A DNA stretch of 34,661 bases, taken from an uncultured Bacteroidales bacterium (GTDB lineage: Bacteria; Bacteroidota; Bacteroidia; Bacteroidales; UBA4417). The stretch's first letter is position 1, and every line of letters begins with the position of its first letter. Shown in pieces: positions 25,801-33,245 of this stretch. The DNA lies in contig CAIWMA010000342.1 in NCBI GenBank assembly GCA_903913645.1, forward strand, positions 1 to 34,661. The letters are read 5' to 3'. The notes beneath the pieces were generated by a model. That model made no database searches. It was not told the origin of the DNA and worked only from the letters and a program-made list of their open reading frames with translations. A program made the position numbers and the translations under genes.

Positions 25801-27009
25801 TACCTGTTCGATTTCCTTTTCTTTGGTGATTTCTTTCTGTATTGAAATGAAATTTTCCAACCACCCTTTCGAATCGAATACTGGCTGTATCTGCACCTTT
25901 ATCCAATACTTTTTGTGTGATTTGGAATAATTGATAATATCAACTTCAATAGCCTTTTCATTCTTTAGGGCTTCAGAGATTAGTGCAACTGTATTCTGAT
26001 CTGTTTCCTCTCCCTGGAGGAAATCTCCTGGTGCTAATCCTTTTACCTCTTCAAACGAATACCCAGTAAGTTGTGTAAATGCATCATTTACCCATTCTAT
26101 CTTCCCTGTTTTGTCAGATAAAATAATAGAATTGCCGGTTTCTCGGGCAATAAGGGCCATTTTTTTTAGCTCGTTTTCTGCATGTTTCCGCCCTGTAATA
26201 TCCTGGCCATACAAATTAAAGTATGTTGTACCTTCAACAGGAGCAAAAAGAAATGAATAAATCGATTTGCCATCAGTTATTTCACGCTCAACCGGTTTTC
26301 CGGATGCTGATAATTCGGAGATTGCAGCCAGAAAATCATTACTCACTGTTTCCCCTTCTTTAAAGCCATGATGCGACAGCAATTGATAACTTGCTTTATT
26401 GGCGAACAATAAAATATTGTCGTGACTGATCCTCAGAATGGGATTTGGGCTTTCATTCGGAATTTTAGAAAGATTTAATATCTGCTCATTTGCTGTTTTT
26501 AAAAGGGTTTGATTCAATATTTTACCATAAAGAACACCAGCCATATTACTAATAAAAGAAAGGACTGCAATATCATCATCGTTGAATGCATTTGGTTTTG
26601 TATCTACAATTCCGAAGGTCCCAACCGCTTCTTCTCCGTTCATTACAGGTAGATATAAGCGCGAACGAATCTCAAAAGAGCGTTTGCTGGATATGGTGAG
26701 TTTTTGATTATCAAGCAAAGTGTCTGGAATATGAATCATTTGCTTCGATCGATAGACCATGCCTGGATGCCTGTCAATAGCAGTCTGTTCAGCATCTAGA
26801 AATTCTTCTTCATTAAATCCTTTTGCATAGAGAAGCCTTAACCTGCCTTCTGAAGGAACAAAGAGATAAAGCCCGGTGTGTTCAACAGCGAATACATCTT
26901 CCAGTATTTCTTCTACAGATTGCACCAATTCATCCAGGGTACCGATTCCGGAAAAGGCCGCTGCAAACTTATCTAACTGTTTAATAACTTGTATATAAGA
27001 TATATTCAT
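22852..27009 (-). CDS. Soluble GAF/PAS hybrid histidine kinase with two receiver domains
   Basis: The 1385-aa protein has no transmembrane segment or signal peptide, so it senses in the cytoplasm. Approximate order: GAF 1-165; weak PAS 185-275; PAS 280-400; PAS 405-545; PAS 550-670; GAF 680-850; HisKA with phospho-accepting His877 (ATMSHEIRTP); HATPase 985-1095 with N box (NLVGNAIKF), G1 (DTGIGIP) and G2 (GGTGLGL); receiver-like domain 1110-1235; and a C-terminal receiver 1255-1375 with Asp1308 (FMDIQMPEMDG) and Lys in YISKPL. The first receiver keeps Asp1166 and a KP lysine, but its N-terminal acidic pair is reduced to Glu-Ser, so it may not be phosphorylated. Ending in a receiver, the kinase needs an Hpt partner; one is encoded in the next operon. 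The GlcG/HbpS-like gene precedes it by two bases. Confidence 0.92.
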   Translation of the reverse strand: MNISYIQVIKQLDKFAAAFSGIGTLDELVQSVEEILEDVFAVEHTGLYLFVPSEGRLRLLYAKGFNEEEFLDAEQTAIDRHPGMVYRSKQMIHIPDTLLDNQKLTISSKRSFEIRSRLYLPVMNGEEAVGTFGIVDTKPNAFNDDDIAVLSFISNMAGVLYGKILNQTLLKTANEQILNLSKIPNESPNPILRISHDNILLFANKASYQLLSHHGFKEGETVSNDFLAAISELSASGKPVEREITDGKSIYSFLFAPVEGTTYFNLYGQDITGRKHAENELKKMALIARETGNSIILSDKTGKIEWVNDAFTQLTGYSFEEVKGLAPGDFLQGEETDQNTVALISEALKNEKAIEVDIINYSKSHKKYWIKVQIQPVFDSKGWLENFISIQKEITKEKEIEQVLIKTTTFQKAILNSSAIAIVSTDLNGIIQSFNPSATKMLGYEPEEVIGLMTPHLFHDEMDIRQIAQHSTAQEFRNMQIFKISVGTEPKNIFTETGEFIFVRKDRSKFPVSLTVTALRNELNQVKGFLAMAEDITLRKAQYDALQIANLRFRSLISSMQSGVMVEDEERKVVLVNQQFCDIFSIPVTPDKLVGMDCELAAETSKNLFSDPDSFINDINKSLLVRKIITDHELKMVNGTYLERDFIPIVDPDMRNQGLLWIYRNITQRKNNERDLYRQSEILNGTAMAMNFLLTIPDHDSAIQQALEAIGSATSVDRVYIFENTEDELTGESFFSQRFEWVAEGVLPQIDNQDLQNLPFSEGFPRWYKLLKAGKAVSGLVQNFPEKERHLLEAQDILSLIAVPIFVHNKLWGMVGFDDCTKGIHWSNNESSLLNALAASIGGRISRRNIENELIEARHIAEHATQTKSEFLATMSHEIRTPMNGVIGMTSLLMQTPLTYDQREYTETIKTSGELLLDLINDILDFSKIESGKMVLEEHSFNLRSAIEDVLDLTATSASKKHLGLYFEVDSAIPEKIVGDLTRLRQILVNLVGNAIKFTTKGEVLIRVMQIEKRGNDALLQFSVRDTGIGIPEEKAERLFKPFSQVDASTTRKYGGTGLGLAISAKLVTLMKGNIWVNKEIKNGSEFLFTIKTIYRNDISTVGFSHSGGNQLKGKRILIAESNLINSTILFNLFTGTGMHSTIANSGVDMSELLKKKNHFDLILIDNSIVDEAETILSSELQNKLKNMDIPMILVSHPTISGLEPAIYQNFNSQINKPLKHSQLLALVSNLLSVQNNVTKQPHLDQKPLEKLNERFPLHILVAEDNTINQKMMQSLFEILGYSIQIAANGLEAIETLKRMKIDIIFMDIQMPEMDGLEATRQIIANWGDKRPLIVAMTANALQSDKEKCLATGMDDYISKPLTIGQVITGIEKWALLCHSMNSKL

Positions 27010-27011
27010 TG

Positions 27012-27440
27012 CTATGGCATCTCATTATATAGTTTGATAGCAGCTTTTACGCATTCCTCATCCTGTTTGTAGTGCCCTCCACTGATGCCGATGGCACCTA
27101 TAACCGAATTATCTTCAATTACAGGCGAACCACCCCCTAGCAAAATAAAATCCCTGAATTGCTGGATCCCATTGAACAAAATAGGGTCATCCTTAATGAT
27201 TTCATACCAACTATCTCCGCTTGGTATTCCGTAACTAACAGCTGTTATAGCCTTCTTTCTTGAAGCATCAATAGTTACTAGAGCGGCATAGTCCATTTTG
27301 AAAAATGCCTTTAATACCCCACTTTCATCAACAAATGTGATGGCTATCTTTATTCCTAGTTCATCTGCCTTCCGGATAGCAGCATCTGCCATTAACAAAC
27401 AGGAGGTATAACTAATACTTGATTTGTTGATAAATTTCAT
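27012..27440 (-). CDS. GlcG/HbpS-like (heme-binding family) protein
   Basis: I chose the ATG at 27438-27440 (MKFINKSS) because family members start near here; an ATG twelve codons earlier adds an unrelated stretch. The 142-aa product shows the GlcG/HbpS layout: an N-terminal helix ('ADAAIRKADELGIKIAI'), 'VDESGVLKAFFKMDYA', 'LLGGGSPVIEDNSVIGAIGISGG' and the closing 'QDEECVKAAI'. The family includes HbpS of Streptomyces, a heme-binding redox sensor that acts on the SenS histidine kinase, and GlcG, whose role is unclear. There is no signal peptide, so this copy is cytoplasmic, like the kinase whose gene follows two bases after it. A sensor-kinase partnership is a sound inference; heme binding itself is not shown. 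Confidence 0.85.
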   Translation of the reverse strand: MKFINKSSISYTSCLLMADAAIRKADELGIKIAITFVDESGVLKAFFKMDYAALVTIDASRKKAITAVSYGIPSGDSWYEIIKDDPILFNGIQQFRDFILLGGGSPVIEDNSVIGAIGISGGHYKQDEECVKAAIKLYNEMP

Positions 27441-27476
27441 TATACATAAATTAAGATATATTTTACGAAAATACAA

Positions 27477-28167
27477 ATTTTGAGTACAGCAGATACTGTT
27501 TTATGCATTTATTTCTATTTTAAATTGCCTCAATTAACCCTGTTTGATTCATAATCCGAAGCACTTAATTAGAATGATCGATGAATTAAAATAAATAAAA
27601 ATCTAAATAATTTTACATCATAGTCAATAAATGCCAATCTTTGTATCGTTAAATTGACGATTCTTAAAAGTTTGCTTGATCAATTCGTGTCTGAAGGGAA
27701 TCTTTAGTCCCCTAAAAATTGCCAAATTCTATGTTAATCAGTAAGAACTTTTTTGAATTTCACATTACTTTTCGTTTGCTAGCATTTTAACTTATTAATT
27801 GTTTTTTATAATAAACATGCTGGTAGTAAGTTGTTATGCACTTCTATGTTAGAAGGTTTCTTAAATGAATTAGATGATTTGGTTTAGTTAGTACAAAAGT
27901 GAAGAGGAAATTCGTAATAATGTAAAAAAAACATATATTTTGTATTACAATTACCATAAATGTTAATCAACAAATATAGAGAAAGTTGTTTTTAGAGGGA
28001 AGTGTAAAATAATTTTACGACATTGATTTCATGTCGAATAGGTGTACGGAAGTTAAAAATGCATGATGTTTTTACTTCTGACTAATGATTGAGATTCAAA
28101 ACTGAAAAAGTGGAAAGCTTTTAGTATTGCTTTAAACGGATTAAAACAGAATACATACCCAATAATT
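27477..28167. other. 691-base AT-rich divergent gap with one inverted repeat
   Basis: The gap separates the sensor operon (minus) from the receiver and polysaccharide genes (plus) and should hold both promoters. CGACAT (28018-28023) and ATGTCG (28031-28036) form a perfect inverted repeat around seven bases, about 130 bases before the receiver gene, a plausible operator. CTTCTA/TAGAAG forms a tiny hairpin near 27841-27855. No exact TAnnTTTG is found and no gene is supported. Confidence 0.45.
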
Positions 28168-28554
28168 ATGAAGCACAAAATTCTTATTATCGACGACGAA
28201 AGGAGTATTCGCTTGTTACTGGAGAGTTTTCTATCTAAGAATTACGATGTAGTAAGTAAAAGTGATGGGATGGAGGCCCTGGATTGGCTTGAAGCAAATT
28301 TACCCGATCTGATTATTTGTGATGTTCAGATGCCAAATATGGACGGATATAAGTTTGTTGAAAAGGTGCGTCAGCGGGGATATACCAAACATACTCCTAT
28401 TGTAATGCTATCAGGTGTTGAAAGCAGTAAAGAACGTGTTAAATGTTACAAACTCGGCGCACAGGACTTTTTGGCCAAACCTTTCAATCCGGAAGAATTG
28501 GACGAAATTCTTAAAAAGAACCTTTTTCCGGTTCATTATGCCGTTAAATGGTGA
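28168..28554 (+). CDS. Single-domain response regulator (CheY-like receiver)
   Basis: The 128-aa protein is one receiver domain with all key residues: acidic pair Asp9-Asp10, phospho-acceptor Asp52 (IICDVQMPNMDG), Ser82 and Lys104 (AKPF). It has no output domain, so it must act by binding another protein or by handing on the phosphate. It sits 64 bases before the sugar transferase gene on the same strand, at the head of the polysaccharide gene run. The sugar transferase carries a related but degenerate receiver-like domain, so direct contact between the two is attractive as a hypothesis. With the hybrid kinase and Hpt nearby, it is the likely end of the phosphorelay. Confidence 0.92.
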   Translation: MKHKILIIDDERSIRLLLESFLSKNYDVVSKSDGMEALDWLEANLPDLIICDVQMPNMDGYKFVEKVRQRGYTKHTPIVMLSGVESSKERVKCYKLGAQDFLAKPFNPEELDEILKKNLFPVHYAVKW

Positions 28555-28618
28555 TGCGCAGGGGATTGAGTTGTATGATCAGAAATAGTTTCCATCCATC
28601 AGGCCAGCGTTTATAATT

Positions 28619-29818
28619 ATGGAAAAAGTGTTAAAACTTGTTTATATAGGAAACTCAAAAGGACCTATAGAAATGTTGAGTGCAAATGAGCATTTATCAA
28701 TTACCGTTCAACGCAATACGCTTGCAGCAGAAATTTACCTTAAATCGGGTCAGATACCTGATGCAATATTATGCGAAATGACTTTGTCGGGAGGTGATGG
28801 TATACGGATGCACGAATGGGTTCGCCAAAGAAAAGAACTGAACCACGTAAGTTTCATGCTTGTTACCCACGAATTTAAAGAAGACCTCTACAAAGAAGCA
28901 TTTAAAAGACGGATAGATGATTATTTTGTGATACCGTTGCAGAAAGTGGAAAGCCTGATTGGCAGGATTGAGTATCTGAAAGAATACAGGTTAAAAATTG
29001 TTCCTCTTGAGCCTGAACTGGAGCGTGAGATTACCTACCATATGCCGTTATCTAAACGTATTTTTGATATTTTGATGGCTAGCACTGCACTTATCGTTCT
29101 GTCACCTCTTTTGTTGCTGGTAATGCTTGCTATCCGGATTGAATCAAAAGGAAAGGTTTATTACACTTCCCGTCGGGTAGGCAGGGTTCCTTTCGATTTT
29201 TATAAACTCCGGTCTATGCGCCAGGGAGCGGATGCTGACCTGGCAAAGCTGGCAAAAGATAAAAATCAATATAATACAGCATCCGAAAAGTCCGAAATAG
29301 ATTTCGGGATACGATGTGAGGAGTGCAGTAAATTACCTGAGGGTAAATTCTGCTCTCCAATAATTCATATAGGAACACACGATATTTGTGAGAGTTCCTA
29401 TCATCGCCAGAAGAAAGAAATTGATAAATCAAAATCAGCATTTATTAAAATTGTAAACGATCCGCGTATTACCAAGGTTGGGAAAATTATCCGAAATACC
29501 AGTATCGACGAGCTTCCCCAACTCATCAACGTGATAAAAGGAGATATGTCCATTGTCGGCAATCGTCCGTTACCTGTTTATGAAGCAGAGCAAATAACAA
29601 AAGGGGATATGTCAAGGCGGTTTCTTGCACCGGCAGGAATAACCGGACTTTGGCAGGTTGAACTTAGGGGAAAAGGAGGTGATATGTCGGAAGAGGAACG
29701 AAAGCGGCTTGACAATGTTTATTCGGATCACTTCATAGGGCGTAATTATTCCTTCTGGTACGACTTTAAGCTTATCCTTCGCACGTTCAGGGCGCTATTT
29801 CAGAAGGATACCGTCTGA
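28619..29818 (+). CDS. Priming sugar-phosphate transferase fused to a pseudo-receiver domain
   Basis: The 399-aa protein has two parts. Residues 1-120 have receiver-domain layout (LVYIGNS; ILCEMTLSGGDG; MLVTHEF; DDYFVIPLQK) but lack the acidic pair and the KP lysine, and carry Glu53 where the phospho-acceptor Asp should be. Residues 143-395 form a bacterial sugar transferase of the WcaJ/ExoY family: a membrane segment at 148-172, 'SRRVGRVPFDFYKLRSM', 'DPRITKVGKIIRNTSIDELPQL' and 'GDMSIVGNRPLP'. It would transfer a sugar-1-phosphate to undecaprenyl phosphate and so start repeat-unit synthesis at the inner membrane. Between 'LRSM' and 'NDPRIT' lies a ~55-residue insert with Cys233, Cys236, Cys245 and Cys257, a possible metal site. 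The sugar used is unknown. Confidence 0.92.
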   Translation: MEKVLKLVYIGNSKGPIEMLSANEHLSITVQRNTLAAEIYLKSGQIPDAILCEMTLSGGDGIRMHEWVRQRKELNHVSFMLVTHEFKEDLYKEAFKRRIDDYFVIPLQKVESLIGRIEYLKEYRLKIVPLEPELEREITYHMPLSKRIFDILMASTALIVLSPLLLLVMLAIRIESKGKVYYTSRRVGRVPFDFYKLRSMRQGADADLAKLAKDKNQYNTASEKSEIDFGIRCEECSKLPEGKFCSPIIHIGTHDICESSYHRQKKEIDKSKSAFIKIVNDPRITKVGKIIRNTSIDELPQLINVIKGDMSIVGNRPLPVYEAEQITKGDMSRRFLAPAGITGLWQVELRGKGGDMSEEERKRLDNVYSDHFIGRNYSFWYDFKLILRTFRALFQKDTV

Positions 29819-29840
29819 TCACAACTTTAAAATAAAATAA

Positions 29841-30587
29841 ATGAAATTTCTACAATTTATACTTGTTTTAGGTTTGAGTAGTTTCTATCTGGGCTCAGCT
29901 ATAGCGCAAGATGTAAAACCGATACCCCCCCGATTGCTTTACGACAGTATCTCTATTCCTCCGTTGAGTGTGATGATCGATTCGGCAATTGCTCATAATG
30001 CGATGCTAACATATTTTGAGCATGGTATTCAGGTGAAAAAAATAAGTCTGGCAATAGATCAGAAAAACTGGACAAAGAATTTTGGGGTCCAGGCTGATGT
30101 GCGGTACGGGACATTTGATAACTTTTCGACAAACACAGCAGAAGGCCAAAACCCGTCTTTAATAGCAACAAAAACCAATCAGACCAACTATGGGATTGGC
30201 GGATATCTGAAACTTCCTCTTTCGGATTTTGTAAATCGAAAGAACCAGATTAAACTGGCCAGGACCGAGGTTGATCAGGCTCAGAGTATGGCTGAAGTTC
30301 AACGTGATCAAATTAGGCAAATGGTTATCAAACAATATAATGATTTGATTTTGAAACAATCTCTGTTGAAGATAAAGGCCAAAAACCTGGAAACTTCAAG
30401 AATAAACATGGTAATGGCGGAAAAAGAATTTCAAAATGGAGTAATACCACTTGGCACATATTCAAGCATGTCAGAAACAGCCGGTAACACAGAAATTAAT
30501 TTTGAAGAAGCGAAAGTTGATTTCAAAACCGCATATATGATTCTTGAAGAATTGGTAGGATTTAAATTCAATTTAAAAATACAATAA
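29841..30587 (+). CDS. Half-length TolC-like outer-membrane efflux protein
   Basis: The 248-aa protein has a signal peptide (residues 1-22, MKFLQF...AIAQ) and one TolC-type repeat: 'SVMIDSAIAHNAMLTYFEHGIQVKKISLAIDQ', a strand region ('YGIGGYLKLPLSDF') and long helices rich in Gln, Glu, Arg and Lys ('LARTEVDQAQSMAEVQRDQIRQMVIKQYNDLI'). Normal TolC proteins carry two such repeats in 420-490 residues and form trimers. This gene ends cleanly with a stop and has no second half in any frame, so six copies might be needed to build an equivalent channel. It lies 22 bases after the sugar transferase gene and nine before the Wzc-like gene, which suggests that it is the outer-membrane exit in place of a Wza-type protein. 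Confidence 0.82.
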   Translation: MKFLQFILVLGLSSFYLGSAIAQDVKPIPPRLLYDSISIPPLSVMIDSAIAHNAMLTYFEHGIQVKKISLAIDQKNWTKNFGVQADVRYGTFDNFSTNTAEGQNPSLIATKTNQTNYGIGGYLKLPLSDFVNRKNQIKLARTEVDQAQSMAEVQRDQIRQMVIKQYNDLILKQSLLKIKAKNLETSRINMVMAEKEFQNGVIPLGTYSSMSETAGNTEINFEEAKVDFKTAYMILEELVGFKFNLKIQ

Positions 30588-30596
30588 ACTACGCGA

Positions 30597-33107
30597 ATGA
30601 AGGTAATTGATTTTATAAGGATACTGCGAAGGCATATTGTTTTATTGGTTGTTATTCCATTTGTTCTGGCAGTAATGGTAACCTATATGACAAGGAAACC
30701 TGATCTGAAGTTCGATTCGGAAACTACTCTATATACCGGAATAGCAACTGGTTCAAGCGTTGAGATGGATAAAGCAATTAACTCACTGGCTTCAAATACA
30801 TCATTTGATAACCTGATTAACGTGATTAAGTCGCGCGAAACTCAGCAGGAAGTTGCAATAAGATTGCTTACCCAGCACCTTTTACTCGATAAAGCTGATT
30901 CGAGATATATTTCGGCAAAGAACTTCGCAGAACTCAAAAAAATTACACCGGCATATATTAAGCGACTCGTAGTAAAAAATACCAGTCCGTCAGGTCAAAA
31001 GGCCCTTGCGAATGTGTCTCAGGATGAAAATTCCAAAGCTGATACTTCAGCAGCAAATAAAACCTTTTCTTTTCAAGCAGAAGATGATTCAACAAAACCT
31101 TCCTGGCTCCCAGCTTCTATAAATCAGATTGCTTATGAAGAGACAGTAAAGAATCTGACTGATTATATGCAAAGCAGCGACACCAATTTCATATATAAAC
31201 TGTTGAATTTTTCGCATCCGCATTATTCTATTAGTGCTATATCAACAGTTAAAGCGCAACGAATTGGTATTAGTGATCTTGTGAGTTTAAAATACGAAAC
31301 CGACGATCCGGCAATTTGTCAGCAAACATTGGAATTCCTTACGCAGGTCTGTATAAAAAATTACAGGAGCTTTAAAGAGAATCGTTCAGATGCCGTTGTA
31401 AAATATTTTGAATTTCAGTTAAAACAGGCTGCAATCAGACTTACCATTGCAGAAGATAAGTTGTTGAAATTTAACACGGATAATAATATAATAAACTACT
31501 ACGAGCAGAGTAAAGCTGTTGCAGGTGTCAAAGAGCAGTTAGATCTTGATTTCAATAGCAAAAAAGTACATCTGGCCGGAGTGCAGGCCGCAATAGCGCG
31601 GCTCGAAGAAAAACTTGGAAACCAGGAGCAGATCCGGTTAAAAAGCTCAAATATAATTGAACTGAGGGATCGGTTAGGAGTACTTAGTTATAGAGTCGCA
31701 TCCCTCGAAAATAAGGATTCGATTAACTACAAAGAAATTCAAACTTTAACAGATATAAAGGCTCAGTCTGAAAAACTGAAAGATGAGATAAAAGTAGCTG
31801 TAGGCGAGTTGTATAAATATGGAAACACCACAGACGGATTACCAATCAGTTCTGTTCTTAATGATTGGATTACCAATGTGATTGATGCTGAAAACAGTAA
31901 GGCCGGCCTTGTTGTAATGGCTCAAAAAATTATAGAATTTCAGAAACAATATGCTATTTATGCCCCCGCGGGAGCGAACCTGAAGCGGATCGAAAGAGAA
32001 ATCTCTGTTGCAGAACAGGAATTCCTGGAAATATTACATGGGTTAAACCAGGCAAGACTTAAAATGCAGGACAATGAACTCTCTTCAAATCTCAAGGCTA
32101 TAGATCCACCCTATTTCCCTTTATCTCCAACTCCGACCAAACGTTCAATGCTTATTATTGTAGGTGCTTTGGTTGGTTTTCTGATAGTGCTGATTAGTGT
32201 CTTGATGATGGAATATCTTGATGAATCGCTCAACAATCCCGATAAAGCCTCCAGAATCCTTAAAATGACTGTACTGGGAATATTTCCCAAAATATTGCTG
32301 AAAGTTCAAAATACCAATTTCCTATTTATAACCAACCGTTTGCTGGAAATTGCAATTCAGAATATAGAACTCTATATCAAAGAAAGTAAATCCGAAAAAA
32401 GTACCAAGACAATATTGCTATTCAGTACATTAGGCGGTGAGGGGAAATCGGTTATTGCAGGAAACCTTGCACAAAAACTAAAATTGCAAGGGAAAAAAGT
32501 AATTGTGCTGGATTTCTCGCATGAAGCTTTGTTGAAAACGGAAACTACCCAGATTGGCTACCAGGAATCAACATCCCAAAGTAAACCTGCCTCGAAAAAC
32601 AAAGGCAAACAGCGGATGTCAATTATTGGTATGATTTTAGGTTACCCCGATTCGAGAATTGATTTCGAAAGTCCTTTTCTTGAAAATCCTGAAAAGCGGC
32701 TGGACGACGGAGAACACTTTGTTTACAATGTAAATGAAAAATTCTATTCAGCTAAAAACTACAAAGAAATTCTTGAACAGAATTCGTTTGTGTCAGCTTT
32801 TGTACCAGACTATGTTCTGATAGAATTGCCACCTATTCTATATTATCCTTACCCGGTTGCACTAGTTTCGGATGCCGATATCCCAGTGATGGTTTGCCGC
32901 GCTAACAGGGTTTGGTCCAATGCCGACCAAGTGGCTCTTGAGGTATTTATGAAGCTTACTGAACAACAAACGCATTTTATACTGAATGGGGTTGAACTTC
33001 CTGTAATTGAGTCTGTATTAGGCGATTTGCCTAAAAAAAGAAGCCTGTTTCGAAGGTTATTGAAAAAACTTTTCCGCCTCGAGTTCTATGCGAGAAACCA
33101 TATTTAA
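30597..33107 (+). CDS. Wzz/Wzc-like polysaccharide co-polymerase with a degenerate BY-kinase-like domain
   Basis: The 836-aa protein has a Wzz domain with membrane segments at about 13-32 and 514-537. Between them lie a long coiled-coil periplasmic region and the proline-rich 'PPYFPLSPTPTK' just before the second segment. The cytoplasmic part (about 590-800) resembles a bacterial tyrosine kinase: Walker A is LGGEGKS with Lys617, but the A' motif (VLDFS) lacks its second Asp and Walker B reads LIELPP with Glu743 where Asp is normal. The C terminus is basic and lacks a tyrosine cluster. It probably controls chain length and export rather than acting as a normal autokinase. It starts nine bases after the TolC-like gene, so they are cotranscribed. 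Family membership is certain; kinase activity is doubtful. Confidence 0.9.
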   Translation: MKVIDFIRILRRHIVLLVVIPFVLAVMVTYMTRKPDLKFDSETTLYTGIATGSSVEMDKAINSLASNTSFDNLINVIKSRETQQEVAIRLLTQHLLLDKADSRYISAKNFAELKKITPAYIKRLVVKNTSPSGQKALANVSQDENSKADTSAANKTFSFQAEDDSTKPSWLPASINQIAYEETVKNLTDYMQSSDTNFIYKLLNFSHPHYSISAISTVKAQRIGISDLVSLKYETDDPAICQQTLEFLTQVCIKNYRSFKENRSDAVVKYFEFQLKQAAIRLTIAEDKLLKFNTDNNIINYYEQSKAVAGVKEQLDLDFNSKKVHLAGVQAAIARLEEKLGNQEQIRLKSSNIIELRDRLGVLSYRVASLENKDSINYKEIQTLTDIKAQSEKLKDEIKVAVGELYKYGNTTDGLPISSVLNDWITNVIDAENSKAGLVVMAQKIIEFQKQYAIYAPAGANLKRIEREISVAEQEFLEILHGLNQARLKMQDNELSSNLKAIDPPYFPLSPTPTKRSMLIIVGALVGFLIVLISVLMMEYLDESLNNPDKASRILKMTVLGIFPKILLKVQNTNFLFITNRLLEIAIQNIELYIKESKSEKSTKTILLFSTLGGEGKSVIAGNLAQKLKLQGKKVIVLDFSHEALLKTETTQIGYQESTSQSKPASKNKGKQRMSIIGMILGYPDSRIDFESPFLENPEKRLDDGEHFVYNVNEKFYSAKNYKEILEQNSFVSAFVPDYVLIELPPILYYPYPVALVSDADIPVMVCRANRVWSNADQVALEVFMKLTEQQTHFILNGVELPVIESVLGDLPKKRSLFRRLLKKLFRLEFYARNHI

Positions 33108-33122
33108 CCTAACAAAAAAAGC

Positions 33123-33182
33123 ATGAAAACAGGAAGACTGGATAGTTTTAAACGAATCGTTGAGATTATCGTGAAACTTTAA
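33123..33182 (+). CDS. Possible 19-aa peptide between the co-polymerase and polymerase genes
   Basis: ATG at 33123 opens a 19-codon frame ending TAA, 15 bases after the stop of the Wzc-like gene. An A-rich stretch precedes it, the usual context of starts in this phylum. The peptide is basic and amphipathic (KTGRLDSFKRIVEIIVKL). It could be a tiny protein, a leader peptide for the polymerase gene, or chance. Confidence 0.2.
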   Translation: MKTGRLDSFKRIVEIIVKL

Positions 33183-33245
33183 CGCAATCCTTCTATATAA
33201 TACAACCTACTAAACATTAGAGACTACTGCGAATAAAATGATTTT

